A stretch of DNA of 64,000 nucleotides from Bog-473 sp963828825 (GCA_963828825.1 CAWHGF010000001.1:124001-188000), one strand, 5' to 3'; positions 18,133-26,251 are shown, counted from the stretch's first letter. A program made the numbers and translations. Notes: generated from the letters alone by a model not told the origin.

Positions 18133-18365
18133 CCCCCGGACACCGGCGGTATCACTGCGACTTCGTCCTCGTCGCCGACAGGAGTCTCGGGGTTCGCCTC
18201 CTCGCCATTGACCCAGAGTCGGGACCCATCGAGAACAGTCGAGAACGGTTCTCCGAACCGCTCCCTTGCCCCGGCCACGATGGCAGCGACGTCGTTCCCA
18301 GGTACGAGGACATCGGATGCCGCCGCTGCCTCTCTCGCCGGCCCGAACAACCGGAGGCGAGCCAT
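18123..18365 (-). CDS. moaD: Molybdopterin synthase small subunit with C-terminal extension
   Basis: Ubiquitin-like sulfur carrier of 80 residues from ATG 18365, two bases after the moaA stop. It has MARLRLFGPAREA at the start and DEVAVIPPVSGG near the end. Normally the chain ends in Gly-Gly, whose carboxylate is thiocarboxylated. Here the frame continues with Cys-Thr (residues 79-80) before TGA, so the diglycine is not terminal as encoded. Either processing removes two residues, or a mutation or sequence error hides a stop. It pairs with MoaE to insert the dithiolene sulfurs. Confidence 0.88.
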   Translation of the reverse strand: MARLRLFGPAREAAAASDVLVPGNDVAAIVAGARERFGEPFSTVLDGSRLWVNGEEANPETPVGDEDEVAVIPPVSGGCT

Positions 18366-18367
18366 CG

Positions 18368-19429
18368 CTACCCGCCGATCATCGACATCGATCGCGACGG
18401 GCTGAGGAACTCCGGTTCGTTGATCCCATGGCCTGGATGTTTGGCCCACACGGCCGTCCGCAACAGGAGGGAAAGTTCGGCATCGGTGCCGCCACTGCGC
18501 AGGATGTCACGCACGGTTGGTTCATCGTTGGTGAAGAGGCAGTTCCGTACCGCCCCGTCCGCAGTGAGCCGAAGGCGGTTGCACGTCCCACAAAACGGCT
18601 CCGTGACGCTCGAGATGAGGCCGATCTCACCGACCCCGTCGGTGAAGCGAAAGCGCTCTGCTGGAGCGCCACCGGGGTCCCGCAATGGCTCCAACGGCCA
18701 ACGAGCGGAGATCCGATCGAATACCTCGCGGCCCGGGACGAGCCGGGAGCGATCCCACTCTCCCTGAGCATCGAGTGGCATGAACTCGATGAACCGCACG
18801 ACGCGTCCGGTCGCACGGGCGAACGAGGCGAAGTCGAGGATCTCGTCGTCGTTGCGGTCTCGCACCAACACCACGTTCACCTTCACCGGGGTGAGTCCAG
18901 CCGCCTCGGCGGCATCCATGGAGCGCAAAACGTCGCTGAGGACTCCCCGCCGGCGGATAGCTGCAAAGCGCTCTGGCTGAAGGGAATCACAGCTGACGTT
19001 CACTCGTCGCAGACCAGCCAAGCCGAGCTTCTCGGCCATGCCGGCCAGCTCCGTCCCATTGGTGGTCACCGCCAGGTCCTCGAACCCGAGTGCACCCAAT
19101 CGGGCGATGAGCTCCGGGAGTCCCTTGCGCACGAGGGGCTCGCCGCCGGTGATGCGTAGCGCAGTTACACCGAGGCGCCGAGCCACGCCAGCCACCCTCG
19201 TGATCTCGTCGAACGTGAGGAGCTGGTCCATGGGAAGGAACGAGAGTCCCGTCTCGGGCATGCAGTAGATGCAACGCAAATTGCAGCGGTCAGTGACGGA
19301 GATGCGAAGGTCGTCGTGCACACGCCCATAACGGTCGACAAGTGGACCTTGCACCGGCATGGCGGGTGCCGCGGCTTTGCTGCCCCGGTGAGGTCGCACC
19401 GAGACGGCGACGCGGGCGGGAGCTGTCAT
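18368..19429 (-). CDS. moaA: GTP 3',8-cyclase
   Basis: Radical SAM enzyme of 353 residues that starts molybdenum cofactor synthesis by cyclising GTP. The N-terminal cluster motif is Cys49-x3-Cys53-x2-Cys56 (CNLRCIYC). The second, GTP-binding cluster motif CGTCNRLRL...VRNC is near the C-terminus, and the chain ends in the conserved Gly-Gly needed for activity. The ATG at 19429 is just after the moaE stop, and an upstream in-frame extension reads as antisense of moaE, so it is discarded. Its product goes to MoaC, encoded two genes downstream. Confidence 0.93.
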   Translation of the reverse strand: MTAPARVAVSVRPHRGSKAAAPAMPVQGPLVDRYGRVHDDLRISVTDRCNLRCIYCMPETGLSFLPMDQLLTFDEITRVAGVARRLGVTALRITGGEPLVRKGLPELIARLGALGFEDLAVTTNGTELAGMAEKLGLAGLRRVNVSCDSLQPERFAAIRRRGVLSDVLRSMDAAEAAGLTPVKVNVVLVRDRNDDEILDFASFARATGRVVRFIEFMPLDAQGEWDRSRLVPGREVFDRISARWPLEPLRDPGGAPAERFRFTDGVGEIGLISSVTEPFCGTCNRLRLTADGAVRNCLFTNDEPTVRDILRSGGTDAELSLLLRTAVWAKHPGHGINEPEFLSPSRSMSMIGG

Positions 19430-19433
19430 TGGG

Positions 19434-19976
19434 TCACCCTCGCCGTGCGGGCGCCTGGTCGCGGCCGGCGGTGTCGAGGTCGTCGGAGCAGAGGGTCCAG
19501 TCCGTGCCGCCGCTCCATTTCTCGCGCTTCCAGATGGGGACGGTGTGTTTGAGGGTGTCGATGCAAAACTGTGCCGCCGCGAACGCCTCGGCGCGGTGTG
19601 GTGTGGACGCCGTGACGACCACTGACACCTCTCCCACCTCGAGCCTCCCGACTCGGTGGAGCAACACCAGGCGACCGATCTCTCCCCATCGCCCTCTGGC
19701 GGTAGCGGCCACCCGTGTGAGCCGCGGGGCGACTTGCTCGGTGTACGCCTCATATTCCAGCCATGTCACGCCGGGATGGCCATCGGAGTGGTCACGCACC
19801 GTGCCACAGAAGGTCACGATCCCCCCGCACCCGGGGAGGATCGCCCACCGCCACGCCGCCTCCACCGGCAGAGGCCCCGTGCAGACACCGACCCAGTCAC
19901 CGCTCTCCGGTGGAGTCAGCTCGGTCAGGATCGCTGTGCCGTTCTCGGTGTTCTCCTGAGCGTCGGTCACTACCAT
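19434..19976 (-). CDS. moaE: Molybdopterin synthase catalytic subunit
   Basis: MoaE, about 180 residues. Forms the MPT synthase heterotetramer with MoaD and converts cPMP to molybdopterin. Diagnostic parts are FCGTVRDHSDG, LEYEAYTEQ, HRVGRLEVGEVSVVV and KHTVPIWKREKW, which includes the active-site Lys residues. Start is uncertain: ATG 19976, GTG 19970 (AAAGGG six bases before it) or GTG 19991. The first 30 residues are an N-terminal extension rich in Glu/Thr not typical of the family. It is first in the moaE-A-D-C order. Confidence 0.9.
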   Translation of the reverse strand: MVVTDAQENTENGTAILTELTPPESGDWVGVCTGPLPVEAAWRWAILPGCGGIVTFCGTVRDHSDGHPGVTWLEYEAYTEQVAPRLTRVAATARGRWGEIGRLVLLHRVGRLEVGEVSVVVTASTPHRAEAFAAAQFCIDTLKHTVPIWKREKWSGGTDWTLCSDDLDTAGRDQAPARRG

Positions 19977-20094
19977 CCCTTTCGCGAGCACCTCGCGGGA
20001 GCGAGCCGTCCATCAGGTTAATCAGGTCGCCCTCCGGGTCGGCTCCGCCTGTCGCTGCTTTCCGCTGCCACACTCACGTGCTGACGTCGCCGCA

Positions 20095-20562
20095 TCAATG
20101 GGGTTTGCGCCCTGCCAGCAGTTCGAGCGCGTGGGCGAGCACATCTACCACCGCCTCCACGGATTCCACCGCACCCCGCGGGGATCCCGGGACGTTGAGG
20201 ATGAGGCAGCTTCCGACAGATCCCGCTAGCCCTCGGGAGAGACGTCCGAGCGGGCTCACGGAACGCATGGCCTCGGCCAAGCCGGGGGCCTCGCGCTCGA
20301 GCACGACGCGGGTCGCCTCCGGGGTGACGTCGGTCGGCGAGAAGCCGGTGCCCCCGGTGGTCACGATGAGTCCGGCGAACCCACTCGAGAGCTCAACGAG
20401 CGCGGTCGAAACCGGGGCCGTCCCGTCGGGTACGACACGCCGATCGACAATGCGAAACCCGTGCTCAACGAGGACGAGGGCCAACTCGTCACTGGATCGG
20501 TCCTCGCGGGCTCCCACGCTGGCCGATTCTGAGACGGTGAGGATCTTTGCGTCGAGGCCCAT
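20095..20562 (-). CDS. mog: Molybdopterin adenylyltransferase (MogA/MoaB family)
   Basis: MoCF_biosynth domain protein of 155 residues that adenylates molybdopterin before Mo insertion by MoeA. The signature TTGGTGFSPTDVTPEAT is intact, followed by the LNVPGSPRGAVES loop. ATG at 20562 (MGLDAKILTVSES) is chosen because it directly precedes the first strand and leaves room for the divergent promoter at 20630. MogA and MoaB share this fold, so the symbol is provisional. Confidence 0.88.
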   Translation of the reverse strand: MGLDAKILTVSESASVGAREDRSSDELALVLVEHGFRIVDRRVVPDGTAPVSTALVELSSGFAGLIVTTGGTGFSPTDVTPEATRVVLEREAPGLAEAMRSVSPLGRLSRGLAGSVGSCLILNVPGSPRGAVESVEAVVDVLAHALELLAGRKPH

Positions 20563-20629
20563 GACCTCCACGACGCTACCGGGACCGAAACCGTCGGACC
20601 GCAATGCGGGCGCAGCGCAGGTGGAATGC

Positions 20630-20635
20630 GATAAT
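20630..20635 (+). promoter_or_regulatory. Probable -10 box of a leaderless transcript
   Basis: GATAAT lies six bases before the GTG at 20642, the same spacing as the box before 12842. It is the best -10 match of the three leaderless candidates in this cluster. Confidence 0.45.
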
Positions 20636-20641
20636 GCATCC

Positions 20642-21208
20642 GTGGCCAAAACCTACGCCGGGATCGACCAATCGCTGTGCGACTGGATGTCGCACCAGCC
20701 GGTCTTCTTCGTGTCGACGGCACCGCTCGATCCGGAAGGCTCGGTCAATTGTTCCCCGAAGGGCAACCGGGACGAGTTCGCCGTTCTGGATGAGCACACT
20801 GTGGCCTTTCTCGACCAGACAGGGAGTGGTGTCGAGACCATCGCACATCTCCGGGAGAACGGCCGGATCGTGATCATGCTCTGCGCCTTCACTGGACCGC
20901 CAAGGATCGTGCGCCTGCACGGGACGGGCCGGGTCGTGTTGGCCGACGAACCGGATTTTGAAGCTCTCGCCTGCCGGTTCCCTGGCGGCGCCGGCGTAGG
21001 GGTCCGCTCGGTCATCGTCGTGGCCGTGCGACGGGTGTCGGACTCGTGCGGCTACGGCGTGCCTCTGATGACGCTGGAGGGTCATCGACCGACCATGGAC
21101 CAGTGGTCATTACGCAAGGGCAGGGACGGCATTCGCGAGTACTGGGCCGAGAAGAACGTCGCCAGCATCGACGGCATCAGCGGGATCGGTCCTTCGGCAC
21201 AGCAATAA
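20642..21208 (+). CDS. Pyridoxamine 5'-phosphate oxidase-family flavoprotein
   Basis: Split-barrel FMN-binding protein of 188 residues. STAPLDPEGSVNCSPKG and VAFLDQTGSGVETIAHLRENGRIVIM are the characteristic strands and phosphate-binding region of PNPOx-like proteins. The C-terminal GYGVPLMTLEGHRP and the last 40 residues match a subfamily of uncharacterised reductases. True PdxH features are not evident, so vitamin B6 synthesis should not be assumed. It is divergent from mog inside the molybdenum cluster, and any link to cofactor metabolism is unknown. Confidence 0.82.
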   Translation: MAKTYAGIDQSLCDWMSHQPVFFVSTAPLDPEGSVNCSPKGNRDEFAVLDEHTVAFLDQTGSGVETIAHLRENGRIVIMLCAFTGPPRIVRLHGTGRVVLADEPDFEALACRFPGGAGVGVRSVIVVAVRRVSDSCGYGVPLMTLEGHRPTMDQWSLRKGRDGIREYWAEKNVASIDGISGIGPSAQQ

Positions 21209-21246
21209 CGCCTGCTATTCGTTGAGCCCCTCCTCGACGTCCGTGA

Positions 21247-22497
21247 TCACCACGGTTCTCGCTGTGAGGCCGGCACTCCGTCGGCATCGAGGAGAAGGAT
21301 CTCCACGGCTTCACCGGCCTGCACGCCCTCACCGTCCGGCACGAGCGCCAGAGCATTGGACTGCGCCATCACGTGCAGCATGTGCGAATCCTGGCCACCG
21401 ACCATCCGCACCCCCAGCTCCCCGTCAGCTCCGGTGCGGGCCGTCACCCTTACGAAGTGCAACTTGCCATCGGGACGACGCGGTAGATCGGTCTCGGCGA
21501 CGGCAGCAAGCCGCGGCCGATCGAGCACGGCGCAGCCGGCCATGGAGCGCAGCGCCGGCCGGACGAAAAGCTCATAGGACACGAGAGCCGAGACCGGGTT
21601 TCCCGGCAGCCCGAAGACCGGTGTCCCGGTTTTCACGAGTACCCCGAACGCGAAGGGCTTGGCCGGCTTGATGGCCACTTGCATCCAACGCATGGTGGGT
21701 CCGCTGAGCTTGTGGAGCACCGCCTTCATCAGGTCGAGGTCACCGACGCTCACCCCCCCGCTCGAGACGATGGCGTCGCAGCGGCAACCTGCCTGTTCGA
21801 GCAGAGTGGTCAAGGCCGCCTCGTCGTCTCTGGCCACACCCAGATCAACCGCCCCGAAGCCGTCCGCCGGGAGTTGGGCGAGGAGCGCCGGACGGTTGGC
21901 GTCCCGGATCTTTCCAGGCGCCAGCGTGCCGCCTGACGTGGCCAGCTCGTCGCCGGTGGAGAGCACTCCCACGGTGGGGGATGGGCGGACGAGAATCCGC
22001 TCGACCCCGATGCTCGAGAGCACGCCTACGTGGGCAGCGCCGAGGAGCGTGCCCGGAGAGAAGACTTCGTCGCCCGCCCGAATGTCACTCCCAGCCTTTC
22101 GTATGAATGTGCCGGGAGCCACGGAGTCCTCGACGACCACGATCGACCCGTCTGATTCGACCCGGGTGTGCTCGACCATGCACACGGCGTCAGCACCGGG
22201 CGGCAATGGTGCCCCTGTCATGATGCGGACCGACTCACCAGCCGATATGGATCTCGTCGCGTTGCCCCCTGCCATCACGGCGTCCACCACGCGCAGGTGC
22301 GCCGGCGGATCCGCCGTATCGGCGGCTCGGACCGCGTACCCGTCCATGGACGAATTCGCAAAGGGCGGCACGGCCTCGGTGGCCAGGATGGCCTCGGCCA
22401 GCACATGACCCGGGGCATCGCTCAACGCCACCCACCTGGGGGTGAGAACTTCGCAGGCGGAGAGGACGAACTGGCGAGCTTCTGAGACAGGGATCAT
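21247..22497 (-). CDS. moeA: Molybdopterin molybdenumtransferase
   Basis: MoeA, 416 residues, inserts molybdate into MPT-AMP. The domain order is complete: MoeA_N with PPFANSSMDGYAVR, the MoCF domain with VLSTGDEL and SSGGVSVGDLDLMK, the GLPGNPVSALVSYE motif, and domain IV at the C-terminus. It converges on the PNPOx-like gene with a 38-base gap. With moaACDE, mog and modABC it completes Mo-MPT synthesis except for the MoaD-activating enzyme (MoeB) and sulfur supply, which are not in this window. Confidence 0.93.
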   Translation of the reverse strand: MIPVSEARQFVLSACEVLTPRWVALSDAPGHVLAEAILATEAVPPFANSSMDGYAVRAADTADPPAHLRVVDAVMAGGNATRSISAGESVRIMTGAPLPPGADAVCMVEHTRVESDGSIVVVEDSVAPGTFIRKAGSDIRAGDEVFSPGTLLGAAHVGVLSSIGVERILVRPSPTVGVLSTGDELATSGGTLAPGKIRDANRPALLAQLPADGFGAVDLGVARDDEAALTTLLEQAGCRCDAIVSSGGVSVGDLDLMKAVLHKLSGPTMRWMQVAIKPAKPFAFGVLVKTGTPVFGLPGNPVSALVSYELFVRPALRSMAGCAVLDRPRLAAVAETDLPRRPDGKLHFVRVTARTGADGELGVRMVGGQDSHMLHVMAQSNALALVPDGEGVQAGEAVEILLLDADGVPASQREPW

Positions 22498-22691
22498 CGT
22501 GGAGGGCGGTGCCGTCGGTGGCTCGCAAGAGGATTCACCAGATGATGGTACCGAGGTCCCGGGAAGTCATGAGGAGTCGCCTGCTCCGGGCTGTGACCCG
22601 GCGGCGCGGGGTGACGCGGCGGTAGCCTGCGCCGGAACCACAGACGTGTCTCTACGTACCGAAGGTCATGCTTTCTCAACAGGGAGTTGAC

Positions 22692-23303
22692 ATGGCAAAG
22701 CCGACAAGAGGATTCCTTGGTCGTGGGAAGGCCGCCAGAGATCCGCGTCTCCCTCCAGGTCAATATGACGCCGGTGACCAGTGGCCCATACTCAATGCGG
22801 AAGTCACCCCGCAGCCGGACTTGGCGTCGTGGTCCTTCTCGGTCGAGGGCCTCGTCGCCCATGCGACCACCTGGACTTGGGACGAGATCCACGCGCTGCC
22901 TGGGTCCGCATTTTCCGGCGACATCCATTGCGTGACCACCTGGTCCAAGCTCGGCGTGCAATTCAGCGGTGTCTCGGTCGACACGCTTCTCGGCATCGCC
23001 GGTTTGGAACCGGCGGCCACGCACGTGGTGGCCTTCTCGAATACCGGGTATACGACCAATCTGCCGCTGGCCGATGTCACCGGTGGTCAAGCTTGGGTGG
23101 TTTGGGACTACGAGGGGGCACCACTGCCGATCGAACACGGCGGACCGGCGCGCCTGTTGGTGCCGCATCTGTATTTTTGGAAGAGTGCGAAATGGGTGGC
23201 CGGATTGCGGTGTCTCGACCACGACGAACCAGGATTCTGGGAACGCAACGGCTACCACGATCGAGGAGATCCGTGGCTCGAGCAGCGGTACCAGGGCGAT
23301 TAG
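22692..23303 (+). CDS. Cytosolic sulfite-oxidase-fold molybdopterin oxidoreductase
   Basis: Third SUOX-fold enzyme of the window, 203 residues, without signal peptide or membrane helix. The Mo-ligating Cys80 is in GDIHCVTTWSKLG, and EHGGPARLLVPHLYFWKSAKW lines the pterin site. ATG at 22692 has a GGGAG five to nine bases upstream. The next gene, three bases after the stop, is an FAD/NAD(P)-binding reductase, so electrons probably come from or go to NAD(P)H rather than quinone. The substrate is unknown; the motifs differ from those of the Tat-exported paralogue. Confidence 0.88.
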   Translation: MAKPTRGFLGRGKAARDPRLPPGQYDAGDQWPILNAEVTPQPDLASWSFSVEGLVAHATTWTWDEIHALPGSAFSGDIHCVTTWSKLGVQFSGVSVDTLLGIAGLEPAATHVVAFSNTGYTTNLPLADVTGGQAWVVWDYEGAPLPIEHGGPARLLVPHLYFWKSAKWVAGLRCLDHDEPGFWERNGYHDRGDPWLEQRYQGD

Positions 23304-23306
23304 GAG

Positions 23307-24020
23307 ATGGTGACTGATCAAAAAGCAGGCCACCCTTGGCAGATGGCCATCGTCACCCAGATCCGGCCAGAGACCCGAACCGCCAAGACCTTTCACTTGA
23401 CCCTTACGACGCCGATGCCTCAGCTTGCAGGTCAGTACTACGTGGTGCGGCTCACCGCACCCGACGGGTACACCGCGTCGAGGTCGTATTCCGTGGCGTC
23501 GGCCCCGAACGACTCTGGCGAGATCGAGCTCACCGTCGAGAGACTCGAAGGCGGAGAGGTCTCGCAGTTCCTTCATGACGAGGTCATGGCCGGCGACGAG
23601 CTCGAGGTCCGGGGACCGATCGGTCTTTGGTTCGTCTGGGAAGCCGAGACTCCGGCCATCCTTGTCGGTGGTGGATCTGGCGTCGTGCCCCTGATGGCCA
23701 TGCTGCGACTGGCCCGTGAGTCTGGACGCTCCGATCTCCTTCGAATGGCAGTCTCAGCTCGAACGCCGGATGACCTTTACTACGCCCACGAGCTTCCTGG
23801 TCCCGAGACCACTGTTGCCTACACCCGTGAGGTCCCTCCGTCCTCGCCGCGGCCTCCCCGCCGACTCTCCCAACAGGACCTTGCTCCTTTGTTGCTCCCT
23901 CAGGCAACCGCCTTCGTATGCGGCTCGCCTGGCTTCGCTGACTTCGCGAGCGGGCTGCTCCTGGGGCTCGGTCAACCCGTGGACAGGATCCGGGTTGAAC
24001 GGTTTGGCCCCACCAGTTAG
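23307..24020 (+). CDS. FAD/NAD(P)-binding ferredoxin-reductase-type oxidoreductase
   Basis: FNR-superfamily reductase of 237 residues. RSYSVASAP (about 59-67) is the FAD motif, GGGSGVVPLMAML (about 123-135) the NAD(P) ribose/pyrophosphate motif, and VCGSPGF near the end the usual C-terminal CGxxxF-type signature. There is no 2Fe-2S domain, so it must hand electrons directly to a partner. Coupling to the cytosolic SUOX gene (three bases apart, Shine-Dalgarno GGAG inside the gap) makes that enzyme the likely partner. GTG 23310 is an alternative start. Confidence 0.87.
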   Translation: MVTDQKAGHPWQMAIVTQIRPETRTAKTFHLTLTTPMPQLAGQYYVVRLTAPDGYTASRSYSVASAPNDSGEIELTVERLEGGEVSQFLHDEVMAGDELEVRGPIGLWFVWEAETPAILVGGGSGVVPLMAMLRLARESGRSDLLRMAVSARTPDDLYYAHELPGPETTVAYTREVPPSSPRPPRRLSQQDLAPLLLPQATAFVCGSPGFADFASGLLLGLGQPVDRIRVERFGPTS

Positions 24021-24034
24021 TTCCTTCGCGAGAG

Positions 24035-24051
24035 GAGGACTAGAAGTCCTC
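24035..24051. terminator. Short hairpin after the SUOX-reductase pair
   Basis: GAGGACT and AGTCCTC form a seven-base perfect stem with a three-base AGA loop, 15 bases after the reductase stop. There is no T-tract, so it is a possible pause or terminator only. From here to 24483 no gene is seen. Confidence 0.35.
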
Positions 24052-24483
24052 GATGCGGCGTTCCAAAGCCAGCACTCAGTACTATGCAAACGGCCACGCC
24101 GACCCTTCTCCCCGCCCGATGCTGTCCTGGTCATGGGTTCATTGCCTTCATGGCCCAGGACCCGACACTCGTTGCTTAGGCGGGAGGTCGCGACACCTCG
24201 ACCTAATGATCGATGCGTTCTATGCGACACTCGACGGATACGCAATTCCCATGCTCGTGGTGCAGCTCCTCGGATGATGAAGAGGCCCTCTCCTGCAGCC
24301 CCGAAAAAATGACCCGAAGATTGCCCAAAGGTCCGTGAGATCCCACAAAAGTCCCACGGATTCGAAATTCCATGTCAGAAGCTGGTTCCCTGGTCAGCGT
24401 GGATGAAGTTCTACAATCCCAGGTGGGAGTAGTCGGACGAACCTCAAAAGTCCGTAGAGTCCAGTTGGACGAAACGAATAGGT

Positions 24484-24529
24484 CTCATAACCCGAAGGTC
24501 GGAGGTTCAAATCCTCCCCCCGCCCTCCA
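24484..24529 (+). repeat. 3' half of an initiator tRNA-Met-like sequence (possible att site)
   Basis: From CTCATAA (an anticodon loop with CAT) the sequence runs through ACCCGAAGGTC to a perfect T-arm GGAGG-TTCAAAT-CCTCC (24501-24517), then an acceptor-like CCCGCCC-T-CCA ending at 24529. Upstream of the anticodon loop the sequence does not form a D-arm or a matching acceptor strand: the anticodon stem has mismatches and no GGGCGGG occurs in place. A tRNA 3' half broken at the anticodon loop is what integrase-mediated insertion leaves at one end of an island. No integrase is visible in the window. Confidence 0.6.
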
Positions 24530-25073
24530 TGGAATCGCTGGTCGGCGCGTCTGCCGCATAGGGCACAGCGGCCTGGCCAGCCGTTTCGCGTTCGAGGCAA
24601 CGGCCGCAGACAGGGTGTATCGGGGCTTTTTCTCGGGACCTACGCACTCCCTGCGTACGCTGCCCCATGCAACGCGACGGCGCGCACGCGCCCCTCGTCC
24701 TGCGACTTCGCAGTCGAGTCGTCGGATGGCACGTGGCTGCATGTGGCAGCACCGGGCATGCCTAAGGCAGTTGCACCACTCGAATGTTGTCGGCGGTCGC
24801 GCCAAACTGCGATCGAGGTGCTCGACAAAAGCCCACTGGTTCGAGTTCCTTCGCGCCCACGCTCATTCGGGGAGAAGGCAAGGGGGCCCCACGCGAACGG
24901 GACGAAACCCCCGCGCGGCGGGGCGGCACGGCCAGGCGGCGGCCGGGCCCACCGGGGGCGGGGCAGCACGGGGCGGGGCCGGCGGGGCGGGGGAGAGATG
25001 AAGCGCGGGCGGAGGGCGAAGGGGGACGGCGGTGGCCCTCACCCCTCGCTTGCGAGCGATTGAAGCACTTCGA
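24530..25073. other. Gene-free stretch with extreme GC segment
   Basis: I see no supportable gene. Bases 24541-24590 resemble parts of the 110-base repeat family (GGCGCGT, CATAGGGCACAG, GGCCAGCC, TTTCG). Bases about 24890-25030 are almost pure G/C with runs of CGGGGC and GGCGGGG, unlike any coding region here. Open frames through it have no recognisable protein. Confidence 0.5.
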
Positions 25074-25268
25074 CTAGCAGCTGCATGCCTCGATTGATGG
25101 CAAATCTGCAACGGCCTCGGCGAACGCGTGGAGATGGTGTCATCCAACCAAGCGTCTGTCGAGGCCTCGTGTTGAGCGAGCGGGCGATGGCGTCGAGCTC
25201 TCGCTGTGTAGCTTGAGAGAGGTCTGACACGCATGTCCCAGATGGTCTGCTTCTCAGTCTCGCTGAAC
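25074..25268 (-). pseudogene. IS30-family transposase remnant with internal deletion
   Basis: Reading leftwards on the minus strand, FSETEKQTIWDM matches the N-terminus of actinobacterial IS30 transposases, and within a few codons, in another frame, comes SDLSQATQRELDAIARSLN then TRPRQTLGWMTPS, the C-terminus of the same family. A further shift gives AFAEAVADL and a stop at 25074. The whole catalytic DDE core is missing, so the ends were joined by a deletion of most of the gene. Confidence 0.7.
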
Positions 25269-25363
25269 GCCTCACAATTCCACCTCCTGATCGACGGAAT
25301 CAATGTCCGCCAATCAGGCTGGTGTTGCAACGACCCCCCGGGCTCAGGCGAACAGGGGCACTT

Positions 25364-26203
25364 TCATCGGCACACAAAGGCGCCCGCATCGGTGCTGAAT
25401 CTCAGCTCGCCATCGGTCGCCATTGCCTCCCTGGCCAAGTCATACACCCGACTCGTCACCGTCGACCATGGAACGTCGACCTGAGACTCGTAGTGGTCGG
25501 CCACACTGGCCACGTACTGGGCCACTGCATCGGCATCGGTCACCACCAGGCGACTCGAAGGGCAGTCCACACGGACAACGGACTCGAACGCGGAGTTAAG
25601 CAACTCGGTCCCATTTTCCATACTGAAGCGCTGGTCCGCTGGCCGCAGCATCTTCCAATCCGAACCAACCGCAGCCTCAACGAGCGCTCTGAGTTCATTG
25701 AGGTTGGACACGCTGTTCGTCACCGCCACGAAGAGACCCTCTTGGCAAAGCACACGCCGAATCTCCTTGGCCGCAGCCTCGATGTCGGGCACGTGGTAGA
25801 GCATGTGTGGCGCAAGCACGACGTCGAAACTCCCCGGAGCAAAGGGGAGGTCCTGCACGTCGGCGAGGATGACCGCCGCATCGCTGACGAGAGGGAGCAT
25901 CCCGGCAGAGAGGTCCACCGCTACCCGCGGTCCAAGGTGGCCTCTGGCGGCGAGTGCTCGCTCATAGGCACCGTTGCCGCAACCGACATCGAGGGTGCTT
26001 CGGGTGCTGCCCGGAGTGAGGCCACCGAGGTCGAGCACCCAGGAGAAGAGATCGAACGCTGGCACTCGGCGGCTGGTTGACCACAGTCGCTGACGAGATG
26101 CGAGATTCTCACCGGTCGAATACTGAGTCGGTGGATTGAAAGTGACGCTATAAGCCTGCTCTGACACATAGAAAGCATGCCTGAATGAGACTGCCGAACG
26201 CAC
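25364..26203 (-). CDS. Class I SAM-dependent methyltransferase
   Basis: Methyltransf_11-type enzyme of up to 279 residues. LDVGCGNGAYERALAARG is motif I (SAM binding), VILADVQDLPFAPGSFDVVLAPHMLYHV covers motifs II-III in two adjoining parts, and IRRVLCQEGLFVAVT is the post-motif. The first 15-20 residues are not typical, so the true start may be one of the codons just downstream. No partner gene indicates the substrate. It is the first intact gene inside the accessory region. Confidence 0.82.
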   Translation of the reverse strand: MRSAVSFRHAFYVSEQAYSVTFNPPTQYSTGENLASRQRLWSTSRRVPAFDLFSWVLDLGGLTPGSTRSTLDVGCGNGAYERALAARGHLGPRVAVDLSAGMLPLVSDAAVILADVQDLPFAPGSFDVVLAPHMLYHVPDIEAAAKEIRRVLCQEGLFVAVTNSVSNLNELRALVEAAVGSDWKMLRPADQRFSMENGTELLNSAFESVVRVDCPSSRLVVTDADAVAQYVASVADHYESQVDVPWSTVTSRVYDLAREAMATDGELRFSTDAGAFVCR

Positions 26204-26251
26204 CCCCTCCCGGCAGCGTACTGGGACAGCTGGATTCGGTAGCAGCGCGGC

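Noticed and set aside
20642..21208. Assignment as pdxH
   Set aside because: The fold matches PNPOx-like proteins but the specific pyridoxal-phosphate-binding features of PdxH could not be confirmed by eye.
24428..24529. Functional tRNA-Met
   Set aside because: The 5' half lacks an acceptor strand complementary to CCCGCCC and the anticodon stem has mismatches.
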